The position numbers and the translations under genes are program-made. DNA of 64,000 bases from Nymphaea colorata (lineage: Eukaryota; Streptophyta; Magnoliopsida; Nymphaeales; Nymphaeaceae), in the NCBI RefSeq assembly GCF_008831285.2, contig NC_045148.1, positions 9,181,001-9,245,000 of the forward strand, in the 5' to 3' direction. Of the stretch, positions 39,301 to 52,276 are shown in pieces (the stretch's first letter is position 1; each line of letters begins with the position of its first letter). The notes beneath the pieces are model-generated. The model was not told where the DNA came from. It was given only the letters and a program-made list of their open reading frames with translations, and searched no databases.

Positions 39301-41901
39301 TTCATGTTTTCCAGCTGACTGTAGGTTGGAAGAAGCCTATTTGCATTGGTAGGCATGCTTTTGGGGATCAATATCGTGCAACTGATATGGTCATTAAAGG
39401 TCCAGGAAAGCTGAAAATGGTCTTTGGTAAGGGCTTGCATATTTGGTGTTGGTTATATAGAACCTTTGAAACCGAGAATCAGATTGTTCTGGATCTTATT
39501 AAACATACCCTCTCACTATTGTTTCTATCTCCCTGTGATGGTCTATGTAGTCCCTGAAAATGACAATTCACCAGTGGAGCTTGATGTTTTCAACTTCAAA
39601 GGTGATGGGATCGCGATGGCCATGTACAACGTTGATGAGGTACTCTTTGCCATTTATTTTTCTGCATAATCATTCAGGAGTTAACTTTATCACATATTTG
39701 TTTTCCTTCAATTTTCAGTCTATTCGAGCTTTTGCTGAGTCATCAATGTCAATGGCATTTGGAAAGAAATGGCCCCTTTACTTGAGCACGAAAAATACAA
39801 TCCTAAAAAAATATGATGGCAGGTAGTCTAGGTTTTAATTATCTTGACTTTTGCATGCCAAATACTATTTGATGAAGTAAATGCTGGCGTGGTTGATATA
39901 TGTGTTAGGATATATTTTCCACTTTTCTGATGAAACTGTTCCATGTTTTAGCAGCTTCAGCATCTTTTATTGTGATTGGTCTATACAGGTTCAAAGATAT
40001 CTTTCAGGAGGTATATGAAGAAAAATGGAAAGAGAAGTTTGAGAAAGTATCAATATGGTAAGTCAGCTTGCATGATGCATCTAAAGCATGAAAATGTTTG
40101 TGATGAATGATTCTAAAGTAGGAAGAAGTCCCTTGTCATTCAGGTATGAGCATCGGTTAATTGATGACATGGTTGCATATGCCTTAAAAAGTGATGGAGG
40201 TTATGTTTGGGCATGCAAAAATTATGACGGTGATGTTCAGAGTGACTTTCTTGCCCAAGGTGCTGGCTTTCTGCTCCTTTAATGTTTAATGTTCTTCCTG
40301 AAATTAGTTACTGTTAGCTGCATTTCAAGTCTCAATTGTAGAAGCAAGCAAGCTGATTGCGGGCTTGTTATTACTCAATATTCCCTTAATTAGTTACTCG
40401 TCTCATACATAAAAACTGGTGTATCCTGACATTACCAGTCTTATTGCAACAAAAGAGAGTTGGCATCACAAACAAGTGAAAGGATATGATATAGCTTTTC
40501 ACAGATGCATTGCAAATATCTGTAGGGTAAGGTTGGTAATTTGGGGTACCTTCAGTTGATTTGACACAACATGAACGTGAGTTCCTTGTTCATGCTCAAA
40601 ATCTCCCTTTGCTGCCATATCCAATTTACTACATACTCTGGTTGTGTCAGAACACCCAGCCACTGTAATATTGCAGTTATGTCATGGTAGTTGTATGGCC
40701 CTATGCTATGTCATACTTACATGTATGAGTATCCTTATGTAATCCAATTTGAGAAAATCTTAGATTTAAATGTATTATGCTTTCTGAATCTTGTTAAAAA
40801 TGCATCACAATTTTTAACATTGGCTGCAGATGGTAACGTTTTATTCATTCATGCGTCTTCTTTTTGTTAGTTCCATGATGCTATATTTGTTGCCATAGGA
40901 CTTAAGGCCTAAAGATCATTGCAACATCTCAAATTTGTTGACCCTTGCTACAGGCACCACCACCACCCTTTATTTTTTTTGGAAATTGATACATACTGAC
41001 CCTGTTAATGTTATTGCACTATAAACTTCAGCTCATTAACAGCGTAAGTGATTTCACGAAATGCAGGTTTTGGCTCTCTGGGCCTAATGACATCAGTGTT
41101 GGTAAATAATTTCACATTCATCTTCAATTTTCTTCACTTTCTGAGCGTGAAAAGATGTTATTCAAATTTTCTTGGTTTTCTCCTCCACATTTGACACAGC
41201 TATCTTCTGATGGGAAGACGTTGGAGGCTGAGGCTGCTCATGGGACAGTGACCCGACATTATCGTCAGCACCAGAAGGGGCATGAAACTAGTACAAACAG
41301 CATTGCCTCCATATTTGCTTGGACCCGCGGACTTGAGCACAGGTCTGTCTCTTATTCTAGTGAAGAGATTAGCCATCATTTTAATACTTCTAGTAATGGT
41401 GGTTCCGGAGGAACATAATAATGGTTATTAATATAAACTAATGGTGGTCCAGTGATTAAAGCAAGTGAAGGATTGAAAGGAAAAAGAAAAAAAAAACATC
41501 CAAGAAAAAAGTTTTTTGAATGTTCAAAATAGAAATTTTAATCTAAAAATGAATTAAATGGTAAAAAGTTAAACTCTAAACTTCAAAGTCAAGCTATCTT
41601 TTAATGTCAATACCATGGGTTTCTTTCTTCCTTTCTTTTTGCTTTCTCATCAATTCACTCCTGTTTTCCCCTGGTTTTTCCTATTTGGCAATTATGCCTA
41701 GATGTTTTTCTGTCTCATCTCTTCAGCTTACTTGTCAAAGTTCCAACTAGTCTGATTAGTTGATTTGGTTGAATATTGACTAACCTATGTTGCAAACTGG
41801 CGACCAGATGGTCAGAGTAGTTCAATTAGTCAGCCGACTTATAATTTCTATGTGCATTCTTTGTATTGAAAAATATGTGTCTATATTTATTTCTGTATGA
41901 A

Positions 41902-41945
<44 letters not shown>

Positions 41946-42568
41946 TAGCTATATGCATTTATTTATTTATAGTCAATTGGACTGAGTCTGACCGACTAGT
42001 TCAAACTAGTCCAAACAGTCCTTTTAGGTTCTTGAGCGTCTTGTGTTCAGCTTCCGGTTCCAGTTTGCATCACTTTCATGTGTTTGCACTCTGGGAAAAC
42101 TTAGAATATGTATTCATGATTTTTAAGGGCATCCAAACTCATCTTGTAGAATGATTTTGCATCAATGAGGCTGCATTGTTCTGGTGTGCTTACTCCCAAA
42201 AAATGCCGTGTCTTATTAGAATTTTCCCAGATTTATAAAGCTGAAAATCTTAGTCCCACTGGGCTTTTCATCTGACTGTCAAAACTTCTGGCAGGGCAAA
42301 GCTCGATGAGGATGGCAAGCTGTTGGACTTTGTCCACAAGCTGGAAGCAGCATGCGTTGACACAGTAGAATCTGGAAAGATGACAAAGGATCTTGCCATA
42401 CTAATTCATGGCCCTAAGTCGGTATTCCTTTCCTATACGTCCTTGTTCCTTACCAGGTCTTCCTGATTATCTGATACCACTATATGCAGGGTATCGAGGG
42501 ACTTGTATTTGAGCACGGAAGAATTCATTGATGCAGTTGCATCTAATCTTCAGTCAAGGATACGGTAG
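36321..42568 (+). CDS. ICDH: NADP-dependent isocitrate dehydrogenase, organelle-targeted (complete, 15 exons, 472 aa)
   Basis: Exons: 36321-36555, 36674-36717, 37502-37611, 38181-38218, 38420-38497, 39189-39242, 39325-39426, 39551-39639, 39719-39822, 39989-40057, 40144-40259, 41067-41101, 41200-41342, 42295-42417, 42490-42568. They sum to 1419 nt in frame. The enzyme oxidatively decarboxylates isocitrate to 2-oxoglutarate, making NADPH. Visible motifs are the substrate loop SPNGTIRN (158-165), [30 protein letters not shown] (metal-binding Asp) and [14 protein letters not shown] (NADP 2'-phosphate region). About 65 Ser/Arg-rich, acid-poor residues precede the catalytic core ([20 protein letters not shown]), typical of a plastid or mitochondrial transit peptide. 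There is no C-terminal SKL, so a peroxisomal form is unlikely. Odd points: the exon 5 donor is GC rather than GT, and the usual VCPDGKT is LSSDGKT at the exon 12/13 junction. A second in-frame Met at residue 10 may be an alternative start. Confidence 0.95.
38498..39188 (+). other. ICDH: GC-AG intron (intron 5) of the isocitrate dehydrogenase gene
   Basis: The exon ends AAT G and the next bases are GCATGT. The acceptor is CTTTAG and exon 6 begins GG ACT GTG TTT CGG. Joining gives the conserved N-G-T-V-F-R-E. Using the nearby GT (GGCAT|GTAACT) instead gives a frameshift and a stop codon at the exon 6/intron 6 border. Confidence 0.8.
41905..41942. repeat. (AT)n microsatellite inside isocitrate dehydrogenase intron 13
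   Basis: A pure AT run of about 38 bases within the 41343-42294 intron. Confidence 0.95.
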
Positions 42569-43424
42569 TCATTTTTGGTACCTCAAAATGCAACCAAGGT
42601 TAAATTCAGCAGCAGCATAGGCCTCAAGCCTTTCCAGTTTTGGGATATAATGTCAAGTGTATGATTTATTTCCGCAATCTAGGCACAGAATGATGTGTCT
42701 CTTTTGCTGCCGAAGGCATACTTCCAATAAGTTTTGTGGATATTTGGTTCAGTTGACTCTAATCTTTGTTTTGCTTCTGGGCTCAGTTATTTGGTATTGA
42801 AGAAGTTTGGGCTCTAATCTTTGTGGATTCGGTTTATGCCTGCACATTTTTTTACCCTCGCTGTCATTTCGATTAGTTTATATCTAAGTGTCTACTTCCC
42901 ATTCCTGCTCTTTTGAAAATTACAGTTTTGTATTTATCTTGTCTGGTATCTGAAATAATTGTAACCTATGACTATGGTTGACTAGAAACGATTCATCTCC
43001 AGATACAAAAACTAACCTTTTGATCATGCTAAAGATTTTAAATTGTGCTTGGGGCTAGGATTTGCTCCACTATTTTTTCATGGGGACACATTTTCTGTTG
43101 TCTTTGGAAACATTGTGGACATGCGGTCAGAAATTTACGTGTACGGCCAATAACTTTTGAGTTTTAATAATTCTGATGGTTTTAATAGCACTGGTGAAAA
43201 TAGTTTTTGAAATGGTAGAATGCAATTTCTGTTTTGCGATTAAAGAATCAGGTCATCGAGTCCCATTTTCGGAAACATGGTAGGTTAATCCCGAGTGCCA
43301 CGATGAGCGCATATTCAATGGATTATTGTGGATTTGAGGGATCAAATTTTCGAGGGTTACGAGTGATGAAATTTTCCGTTGCAGGTCTTGACCATTACAA
43401 TGGAAGGGAAACCTAAGGCAGTAC

Positions 43425-43735
43425 TTCGTAACAGTATCGGTAGAACGGTGTTTCTGTCTCAAACATTAGTTTAGCAACACAGTGTTTAATGAATGTGTCT
43501 CAAACATTAAGGTAGGTCTATTTCGTAACAGTATCAGTAGCACGGTGTTTCATGAATCTGTTTCAAACATTAGTTTAGCAAACACAGTGTTTCATGAATG
43601 TGTCTCAAACATTAAGGTATGTCTATGAAATACTATAATGAAATACTATAACGTAGTGTTTGATTCTGCCCAATTTTTTTGTAGAGACTTATAGAAACAC
43701 CATATTAGTGTTCTTGTTGCCAAACACCCACAGAG
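43425..43735. mobile_element. Tourist-like MITE relative with a 97-bp tandem duplication
   Basis: TTCGTAACAGTATC recurs at 43425 and 43522. Each copy continues through CAAACATTAGTTTAGCAA and CTCAAACATTAAGGTA. The block ends TTGTTGCCAAACACCC, close to the family's terminal sequence. Confidence 0.6.
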
Positions 43736-44047
43736 CAATCTATGTCTCGTGATAGATATCTGAGATTCTCCATCAGCGGTTCATGTTGTTGCATCCCTGA
43801 TAAGAGGTGAATCCTTAACCTTCTTCTAATGTCAGCTGTAGCCAAGTGGATCATTTAGGGAGATTGGTGTTAAGCACTTAAGCAACGCAAAATCTGTTTT
43901 AGCTTCTTTTACAAGGGAATATCAGTCAGATGGCACTTGAAAATGGGGACTTTCAGCGCAACCAATCTGAGGTCCATATGGTATTGGTGGTTGTGTAAGT
44001 GAAAACAAGCGTACCACGTTGGTCTAACAGTCAAAAAACATCGTGCA

Positions 44048-44072
44048 AGAGAGAGAGAGAGAGAGAGAGAGG
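44048..44072. repeat. (AG)n microsatellite
   Basis: A pure AG run of about 25 bases next to the SINE-like head at 44100. Confidence 0.9.
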
Positions 44073-44099
44073 AGGTGGGATGGGGATGGTTGAGCAGGC

Positions 44100-44172
44100 C
44101 TAATGCTCATAGGAATAGAACTGATGACAGATCTTCTACCTGCCCACCACCAACTTAACCAGCTATGTTAAT
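44100..44172 (-). mobile_element. SINE-like tRNA-derived head with adjoining (AG)n
   Basis: On the minus strand an A-box-like TAGCTGGTTAAGTTGG (44165-44150) is followed by a B-box-like AGTTCTATTCCT (44122-44111), with tRNA-like spacing. Downstream in the same orientation is a (CT)n tract (44072-44048 on plus as AG), which may be the element's tail or body. Confidence 0.4.
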
Positions 44173-46199
44173 TGGAATCACAAAAACTAATGTGGGAAGC
44201 GAAAATGGGGAACTAAGGAAGTAAATGCTTCAAAGGTTTATATTATCAGTAGTTGGTGGTGGGCAAGGAAGCATTAGAATGCGGGAAATGAAGCAGATGC
44301 GAGAAGAGAACTTTAAAAAATGAGGTCTGAGTTTCCTATTAATATGAGATGCTCTCCCGCCCAGATCTGGCTCGCAACTTTGGGGGCATACATATTGGTG
44401 GGCCAACAGTCAGAACTGAACCTTATCTTCAGCACTCAGCAGCGTCTTTGTCAAACTATGCAATCCAATCACATCTCACTTGCAGTTAAGGCCAAAGAAC
44501 ATGTAATCAAGTGCCTTGGCCTGCTTTTCAGATCCCATTTTGAAACGTTGTCTTTGTTCCAGCAAACGTCTGTTAGACCTGCACGTTGGCACATTCAAGT
44601 GAGAGATCTTCAAGGTTTCAAATGAGATCCAGCTATTCTCATCAGCGACCAATCTTTACTGGAGCACCCTTTAGATGCAGCTGCAAAAGATTTTCATTTT
44701 TCTTACCAATAATTGATCCATACACCTAGCTAAGTTGGGTTCACTCAAGTCCTCAAACTAAAAGAGATCTATTGTTTAATACTCCAGTTCTGGATCATTT
44801 GCGATGAGTCCCAAGTAGTGGAGAAACTTTTCTACTAATAGTAATAGCAAGAGAGGAGTATTGAGGAGTTTTACACCAAGGAATAACCACAAGAGGCCAT
44901 GACATGCGTGCACCTTTTGAGTATGGATTCAATGGTTCCAACCAGTTTTGATCCACTGTTTACGAGGTCCAATCTGAACCATACTTCCCTTAATCAGATT
45001 CAGGCCCTGACCGTGACTTGGATTTTAATTTCTAATCCAAATCCAGATCTGGCCGATACGAAGTTGAGCATGTATGCGCAATCAAGTCGGGTCCTCGTTG
45101 GATCTTGGATTCGGTTTCAAATGCAGTCACCTAAATTTCATGCTGAGTCCGAGTTCGGTTAGCATTCAAATCCAGTTCCATTTACTGGATTCCTTACACC
45201 TGAGCTAGACAACTCAGACCCATCTAAAGATTAATACCTTTCCTCAAGCATTGAAAGGTAAACAACTTTTGCTTTCTTCCTATCAACTCTAGTATTCAGC
45301 TTCAGTTAAATTTACCTAACTTTTTAGGTAGGAGTCTAAAAATTATGTCGATATATATGATTCGTTTGTTCTCTTGCTCATGGGTCAAAAAGGCTGACGC
45401 ACCGAGTGTCATCTTAGACATGGGGTGCCTCTAGGCTGTATTACAATTGAAAGGACTTTGCTTTATTTTTCTGCAAGTCGCCCGTCATGATCTTTTCTGG
45501 TTGACCTCCATGATCATTGTGGGGTCTGTGTTTCCTGCATGATTTGCGTGCCAGAAAAAGGTGAAGGAGGAAACACTGGGAAAAGTATGCACCAGAGACA
45601 TTAAACTTCTGAAAAGATTTTTACAGTTCTCATCACTTTTCAAAAGCTAGCCTCCAGGCTATGCTGTCTATTACTGCTAGAAAGAAGCAAGAATTGCTCT
45701 GGCTCCTAATTGAAGCACATTACAAAACCAAGAATTGAAATCAATCAGATGGAAAAAGTTATGGCAGAACTCATAAGCCATTAGTTCTGCTTTGTGCTTG
45801 ATCGGCAGTGAGACTCTTTCCTTGGTAGAGGGAAGAAGAAATTGTCCCTCCCCTGTTATGTCTGTCTGCTTTTCTGGATGTGGGCACCCAAGCACCTGTC
45901 GTGCCATGTTCAGATGCATTATTACCCATAAAGGTGGCATAACGGGGGATCAATAAATCGTGCAGAAAGTCTGATGAATTGAACTTTCCTTGATGTTGCT
46001 GGGCAATAATGTGGTCTTTCATATAGCCTTCCTTTTTGAACAGACACTGGACAAGGGTAAAGACAAGCAAAAGAAAGGGCAGTCTGCCATGAATTTCGGA
46101 GTAAAGCAGCAAACCGAAGTGCTTCTTTATCAAAACTTTCTTGTGTGGCCATGAATTTGTCTGCCTTTTGCAGATAAAGTGATGCAGAGGCCGCAGGCT

Positions 46200-46264
46200 T
46201 GGGATTTGAACTCCTTACTCAACTGTACTTCTCATGATGATGACATCAAGTTAACCAAGAGAAT
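46200..46264 (-). mobile_element. SINE-like tRNA-derived head
   Basis: On the minus strand an A-box-like TGGTTAACTTGATG starts at 46257 and a B-box AGTTCAAATCCC lies at 46212-46201. The spacing is 45 bases, as in tRNA. No cloverleaf can be folded by eye, so I call it SINE-like. Confidence 0.45.
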
Positions 46265-49096
46265 TAAAAGTCCATGCGTAACCGTAAAGTTAAAATTAAC
46301 CTACTTGGCTACTTCATTGAGCCTTAGGCATAAAAGCTGGAAGCTAAAAGAGACAATCCTGCCGGTTCCGGAGGGTTTTCGTGCTTCACTCATTCTGATA
46401 GGGAGCTGAATGTAGCTCCAAGCTCATGCCGTCGACATTCAAGTTAAATGAACCAGTCTCGAACTACCTCATAAGATATAGTTTTTTAGCTGATAACAGT
46501 AGAATTTGGAGTTCTGTAACTGCAAGATGAATCTCGTGTATCATTTTCAAATAAATTACCTCATACATATTCAGATTTGCATTGTTTAACTTATTCCTAG
46601 AATCCAAATGCTTCAAGCATCTGACTGTACAGTAAAAGCCTGCCCTTAGTTAACAAAGCCCATACGGCTTCTTCTTGAAGCCCCAGTTCCCTCAGCCCAT
46701 GTCATGTGCTTGGATGACCTTTTCCCGCCAGGCCGAGCCACAAGATGCATCGACCTGTTTCTCATGCTCCACAGAACTTCAATAATGGAGAGCTTATCAT
46801 GAATGATAGAGGTCAGGACAGATCACGCATTGATTACTAGCCTCCTATTTTTCTCATCCGCGTGCACACCATTAGCCACTAACTGCTGAAATCACTTATT
46901 GAGATCCCTGTTTCGTGATTCTTCATAATTTGCAGAGCTCATCTCATCACTCCCCACCAAGATTGTCACCATTTTGAAAAGAGAAAAAGACGAGGTCTTC
47001 TGGGTAGCAGTCCCAGGTGTGGGTCAGCCCACTCTTCTGTGCTACAATTTCTATTAAAAGTGTAAAACAGGCGTGCAAAAAGTTTCATTCTTTGGTGGAA
47101 AAAAGAGAAACTTCTTACTCCCCTGATCGACCCAATCGTATTCTTTATTTGCAAACTCTTCACGGTAGCTGGCTGCTGCCATGTCCAGCCAATCTTCGTA
47201 TTATCCAAGAGCTCTCCACTTTGTGATCTTTATCAAGATTGCCGTTGTGTATCAGAGGCCTGACAAAACGGAATGAGAAGGGGCTCCGAACAGCTCCTCC
47301 CAAATATGGGCTGATAAAAATAATGTGAGATGACCAATCGTTTAGAAAAAATGCTGAGGTCGCGAAATCGATATCTAGAATGATGGTTTTTCTGGAAACC
47401 TCATATATAAAGTTGTCTAGCATAATCTTCAGGTTGGCTCAACAATTTAACCAAAATCTAAGATGAATTTGGTAAGAACATTGTGTTAAATTCTTTCAGT
47501 ACTGTTTTTTTGTTAAACCCTATATAATAGCAGAAAGGTAATCGCAAATGATAAAAGATATCATCTTTGCAATTTTTAACTCATACTTGTCAGATTAAAA
47601 ATTTATGCAGAGGGGCCAACATGAGCATCATTCACCTAGACAGGGTAAGACCATATAGAAGAAAGTTGAGAGTTTCATATATACTACTTGAGGTTGTCAC
47701 TGTTGGCATAGTTTTACAACGGTATGCTGAGTCCAACTTATGAACCTGGAAATTGCATTCAGAATACAAGACTAAAGACAGCACCTTCAGCAACAAAAAA
47801 CCCTGTGTCTGTACTACACTCATCTACAAGACTTGTTTCCACTTGAGCTTCTGCAAATTAAAGGATGGTAACTCATAAGAGTTGCTGTTTGTTGACGGCT
47901 AAAGCCCATAAGTAATAAGTTGAGACTATGCATTATCACCACAAGTTTACTGACGTTTTCTAGGGCCAGTGAAACATCAATTCTTTCTTTATAGACAGCT
48001 GAGGTTAGGCAGACTATTCTAACTAATGTAGAGAAAAACAGTCTCCGAGCTGGTATTCATCTTTTAGCTTTTCTTTGTTTGATGGTCCAGCCAATAGTTG
48101 TTCTTGTTTAGAATGAGATGTCCAAGGTGTAAAAGTTAGGTGAACTTAACACTCACAACGTGTATTTTTTGCCACAAGGCCAACGCAGACGTCCTCTACT
48201 GAGTGAAGGTAAATAATCAATGACTAGAACTTGAATATTGTAATTTGCAGCTTCCATGTTCACAAATTTGGACCCAAGACCTCAGTTATTTCCGTCATAT
48301 ATAATTGAATTGAAAATTTTAAAAATGAAACTTGTACAAAAACAAGCACAACTCTTAGTTGTATGAAAAACATATTTAACTTTGCCCTTTTTTCCTTTAA
48401 CTGTCACAACAACCAAAAATCTTTGACACAAGACTGTTATCAAGTCCACACATTTGCATGTGTTGTTTCTTAGGTGCAAGTATTGAACTTGGTTATGGCA
48501 CCAACTTGACTCAAATAATTGGCTTGAGTTAACGGATGCTGGAAGCAAAATTTTAACTAATTTAGATATTGAGTTGCATGACATAGACTCAAGATTTTTT
48601 GGAAAATGCTCAGTATAAAACTATTCTTGACTCCTTTCTCACATTTGGACTCTTACGATCTCTCCGTGTAGAAAATTATAGTAATTTTGGACCAAAATCT
48701 GCTCTGAAGATTAACGTCAGTATCGTGGAGCCTGCTATGTTTGTCATTCACACGGAAGCTAAATTTGTCATGTTGCCCACTTGCCGCCAACATGAAATAA
48801 TAGTCAATTCTCTGTTTTATGTGCAAGGTGCCTAGGATGCAGCTAGGGATTTCAGAAAATTCAGTTTGTTTAAGATTTCCAAGAAATTCGCTTTCGTTGT
48901 GTCTAAGTTTCCTCAACTACAGGTACAAGGGAGCCATTGACCAATTTTCGGTCGTTTTCCTGATTTTCCAGTCATTATTTCCTACTGTCCAAGACTATCC
49001 TAGTTTTAGTAGCTTATAACATGTAGTTTCTCGATGACCGATCAGGCTAGATAAGTAGGCCTGTGTAATTACTACCATTGTTAAAAATCTTAGCAG

Positions 49097-49207
49097 ACCT
49101 TTCAAAGAGTTTTGTTAAAATGATTGGTTGTCCTGATTTTTAACCCTTTTGAGCTATAATAGAAGCTGTCAGGAGGCAGGTTGAGACTATCAATTGGACT
49201 GTCACAA
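49097..49207. mobile_element. LTR-like fragment, truncated copy
   Basis: TTGTTAAAATGATTGGTTGTC and AGGAGGCAGGTTGAGACTATC align with the 3' half of the fragment at 49278-49441. Confidence 0.35.
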
Positions 49208-49277
49208 TTGCATTAGAGTTATTTCAACACTCGAACCAGAAGCCCCACACATAGATGTGTGTGTCTTAAGGGGATCG

Positions 49278-49441
49278 ATTGTAATACCTCGTTAAAAAAA
49301 TTAGTCTCATATCTAAGGTTGTTAGAAATCTTTCAGGACTTATAAAAAGAAGTTGTTAAATGACTAGTTGTCTTGGTTCTTACTCTTGTTAAAACTGAAG
49401 CCGTTAAGAGGCAAGATGAGATCGCCAGTCCAGTTGTTACA
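49278..49441. mobile_element. LTR-like fragment
   Basis: GATTGTAATACCTCG, TCTCATATCTAAGGTTGTTAG and GGACTTATAAAAAG correspond in order to the fragment at 35212. It ends CCAGTCCAGTTGTTAC. Confidence 0.4.
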
Positions 49442-50037
49442 GCATGTATGGACCTATAGAAACAAACACAATTTTGGCTAGTCAAATGAAAATCTTACCA
49501 ACCATTTATTGAGAAATTCTCAAATAGAAAGTGCGCACTTGCGCATTCATTAGGTTGCTCATATTAAGCTTCCATTCAATTTCAAAACGATCTTTATCAA
49601 GTCTGAGACAGCCCACATTCTGATGAATTCAGACCCGAGTTCAGCTTTTTGGTATGCAGTTTATATCTCCTGAATTAATTACGATCTGATGGATCACCAA
49701 GTAAGTCTAGAAAACATTACCCATCTTTCTAGCAGCTATCTTAAAATTTCATATACACAATTTAGTTTATCCTTTCATACATAGCTTAACCTTTAATAGT
49801 CCTCAGATTTTGTACCACAAATGTCAGAAGAAAAAATAATTCCAACAACAGAAAAATATAAGGTTCTCTTTCTACCAAATAACACGTAGGCTGCTATGAA
49901 CTGAAGATCAGTTTGTTAGTCATTTCCCATCAAAAAACACATAGTTCCAAATTACTTAGACTGAGATTATGACAAGTTACTCTCATGCAGCAGTCAGCTA
50001 TTAGCCGTAAACTAGGTTGGGCTTTTTAGCTGCTAAC

Positions 50038-50092
50038 CAGTGGTGGAGCTAGAAATTTCTGGTCAGAGTGCACTAATAATTTAAAGTTCAAA

Positions 50093-50163
<71 letters not shown>

Positions 50164-50212
50164 CTGGTGCGGGTAATTGCCCACATCAGCCTACACATAG
50201 CCTCCACTATTG
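50038..50212. mobile_element. hAT-like MITE, 175 bp, with 8-bp target duplication and internal (AT)n
   Basis: The left end is CAGTGGTGGAGCTA. The right end is TAGCCTCCACTATTG, its near inverted complement; CAGTGG-type termini are typical of hAT elements. The flanks are CTGCTAAC (50030-50037) and CGGCTAAC (50213-50220), 7 of 8 identical. An (AT)n run of about 64 bases (50095-50159) makes up over a third of it. Confidence 0.75.
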
Positions 50213-52079
50213 CGGCTAACTCATTATGGAAATTTAGTTTTTTGAGACTTCAATTTTAAAGGTAGGGAGATCCAATGAATTAATTAAATGCATTAAGAAC
50301 CTGCAAGTTTCCCATATGAAACTATCATTAATTCGTCACTATTGATGGTTTGATCATATATGCTCTTAGAATACCAAGATTGTTTGTCAACATGTGCAGC
50401 CACATTAACTACAAGAACAAGGATCTTGATTTGAAAGGTGGGTAGGTGCGACATATCTAAATGTCACCAACCCTCCTTCAAGTTGCATTACATGATAGCT
50501 TTAGCCAGGTCCCTTCACTTCCATAATGTCTCCACATGTCTTAGAAATTAGGGCATAGTCCTGAACTAGAAAACTTTAAGAGCTTTCCATTTCCTTTTTC
50601 CTGTTGTTGGGTAGCCTTTATTTTTCTTCTTGGTCGTTGGGTCATTGAAGTGCGAGAATGACCCATTAATGCCCTGATGCATGCAGTTTCTGGTACATGT
50701 TCCATCAATTATTAACATATTAACATCATGCTAGTACACTTTCATTCATAGTTTTGGCAATAAATAGTTCTACTGAATTTTTTATAACAATAATTAGTCT
50801 CTTCTATAGCTGGCTAGTTTGGAGAGTATAACATCATGGATGCATTTAGTGGCATAAATTGGAAGGACCTCCATAGCAACCAATACTAAAAGAGAAGTGA
50901 GTGTAAAATTATGTTCCAAACTTCGTTTTAGAATCAAACTTATTTTTGGGTGAACATGAGGTTAATTCACCTACCAAATGAGACCCAAAGCTCTGTCCCT
51001 TTCCCTCGCCTCCAAAGTCCAGAGTTGCGTCGGTACCAGGTGGTTGGACAACTACACGATTCAACTTTGCATTGTAAAACCCACCCTCCTATCAAATTTA
51101 TTTTAACATTTTGTTTAAAAAACTGGGAAACTAACATAGTTTTTGCGTTATGCAGGGTAAAACCAAAACTTCTAAACCTCTATTATAGATTTGGCACATT
51201 TGCAACCCCACCATATCAGCAAAACATTTCGTTTGTTTTGTGGTTATTCTGATTCTGATTACAAGATCTGTTTAGAATCAGATTGGAGAAATTATATATT
51301 GGGAAGAAAATTCTTCACCAGAGCCGGTAAAAATTTATGGTTGCAACTGTTAACATTCAAACGGACTGTCTGCGCATCAATTGGCTTGCCAACGGGAATG
51401 CACTTTTATTGTAAGGTACATGTTCTCAACATGCTTCCTATGCATTTATACCGCAACTTAGATCATCGGATCCATTTAGACTTCCTGAACAACAACCAAA
51501 TACTTACTATGATGCGGACTCAGAATGAGCCTTGTGACAAGAAGTAGATCTTCCACGTGCTGGGGTTGTCTCTGGTCTAAGAATTTGAGAGATTCGATCA
51601 GATAATTAATGACGTTGGTATTGAAACTCTTTCCATTGTACCTCCGGCCTCCGTGTGGCGTCGTCATCCACTGGCATTTCCTGTATAGCTTGGATTCCTT
51701 TACCGCGATCTTCTTTCTTTATTTATCACCCTTTTAAATGCTGGGACTTCACTATGCTGGGACTTCACTGACAGTTTCTCATGTGCTGCACCGAACCTGC
51801 TTACCCATCTGCTACTCGTTTCTTTCTAAACCCCTGGCTTTCCTTCATGCTACTCAAGAGCTCATTTTTTAATGACACTGACATCCTTACTACCATCCTC
51901 ATATTAATGCCCCTTATAGTCCTTGGTCCTTGCCCTTCATCCTGTTCTTGGTTTTCAAAATTCAATTCACTGACGATTTTGTTTGCTAAAACACAAGCTT
52001 CTTTTCCTCTATAAAACGCCATGCTTCTGCTCTGCTTGTCTCATCAAATCTAAACATTGGTAGGCGGCATGCTTCATTT

Positions 52080-52276
52080 TTTTTTGGTGGGTGTCTTTTG
52101 TTCCATCTAATTTCTGTGCAATACTCTAAGCAGTTGCATTTCTTCGCCAATGTTACTTTCATTTTTTTGTCGCTGTAGTTTCTTTTACTGTAAATAGTCT
52201 TAGGTTTCTTCATTCTCCTAACTCCATGTCTTCTTCTTCTTCTCTTTATCAGTGACCTGAGGTCTGACGCTCACGT
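52080..52276 (+). promoter_or_regulatory. Probable 5' UTR of the large membrane-protein gene, possibly with a leader intron
   Basis: The stretch is CT-rich with a TTCTTCTTC run. TTTATCAG ends at 52252, shortly before the ATG at 52277, and would be a good 3' splice site for an intron in the leader. The matching donor cannot be identified without transcript data. Confidence 0.3.

Larger units (their letters stand above)
42569..52079. other. Intergenic region, no supportable protein gene
   Basis: The first few hundred bases should be the 3' UTR of the isocitrate dehydrogenase gene. Beyond that I see MITE, SINE-like and LTR-like fragments, as listed, and isolated short frames (for example 45771-46133 minus) with no recognisable domain or splice-consistent neighbour. 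Confidence 0.6.

Noticed and set aside
43425-43620. Regularly repeated units resembling a CRISPR array
   Set aside because: There are only two long units with no spacer alternation, in a plant nuclear context, and they match the local MITE family.
45771-46152. Overlapping minus-strand open frames of 76 to 120 codons
   Set aside because: They match no family I know and show no plausible splice structure or flanking exons.
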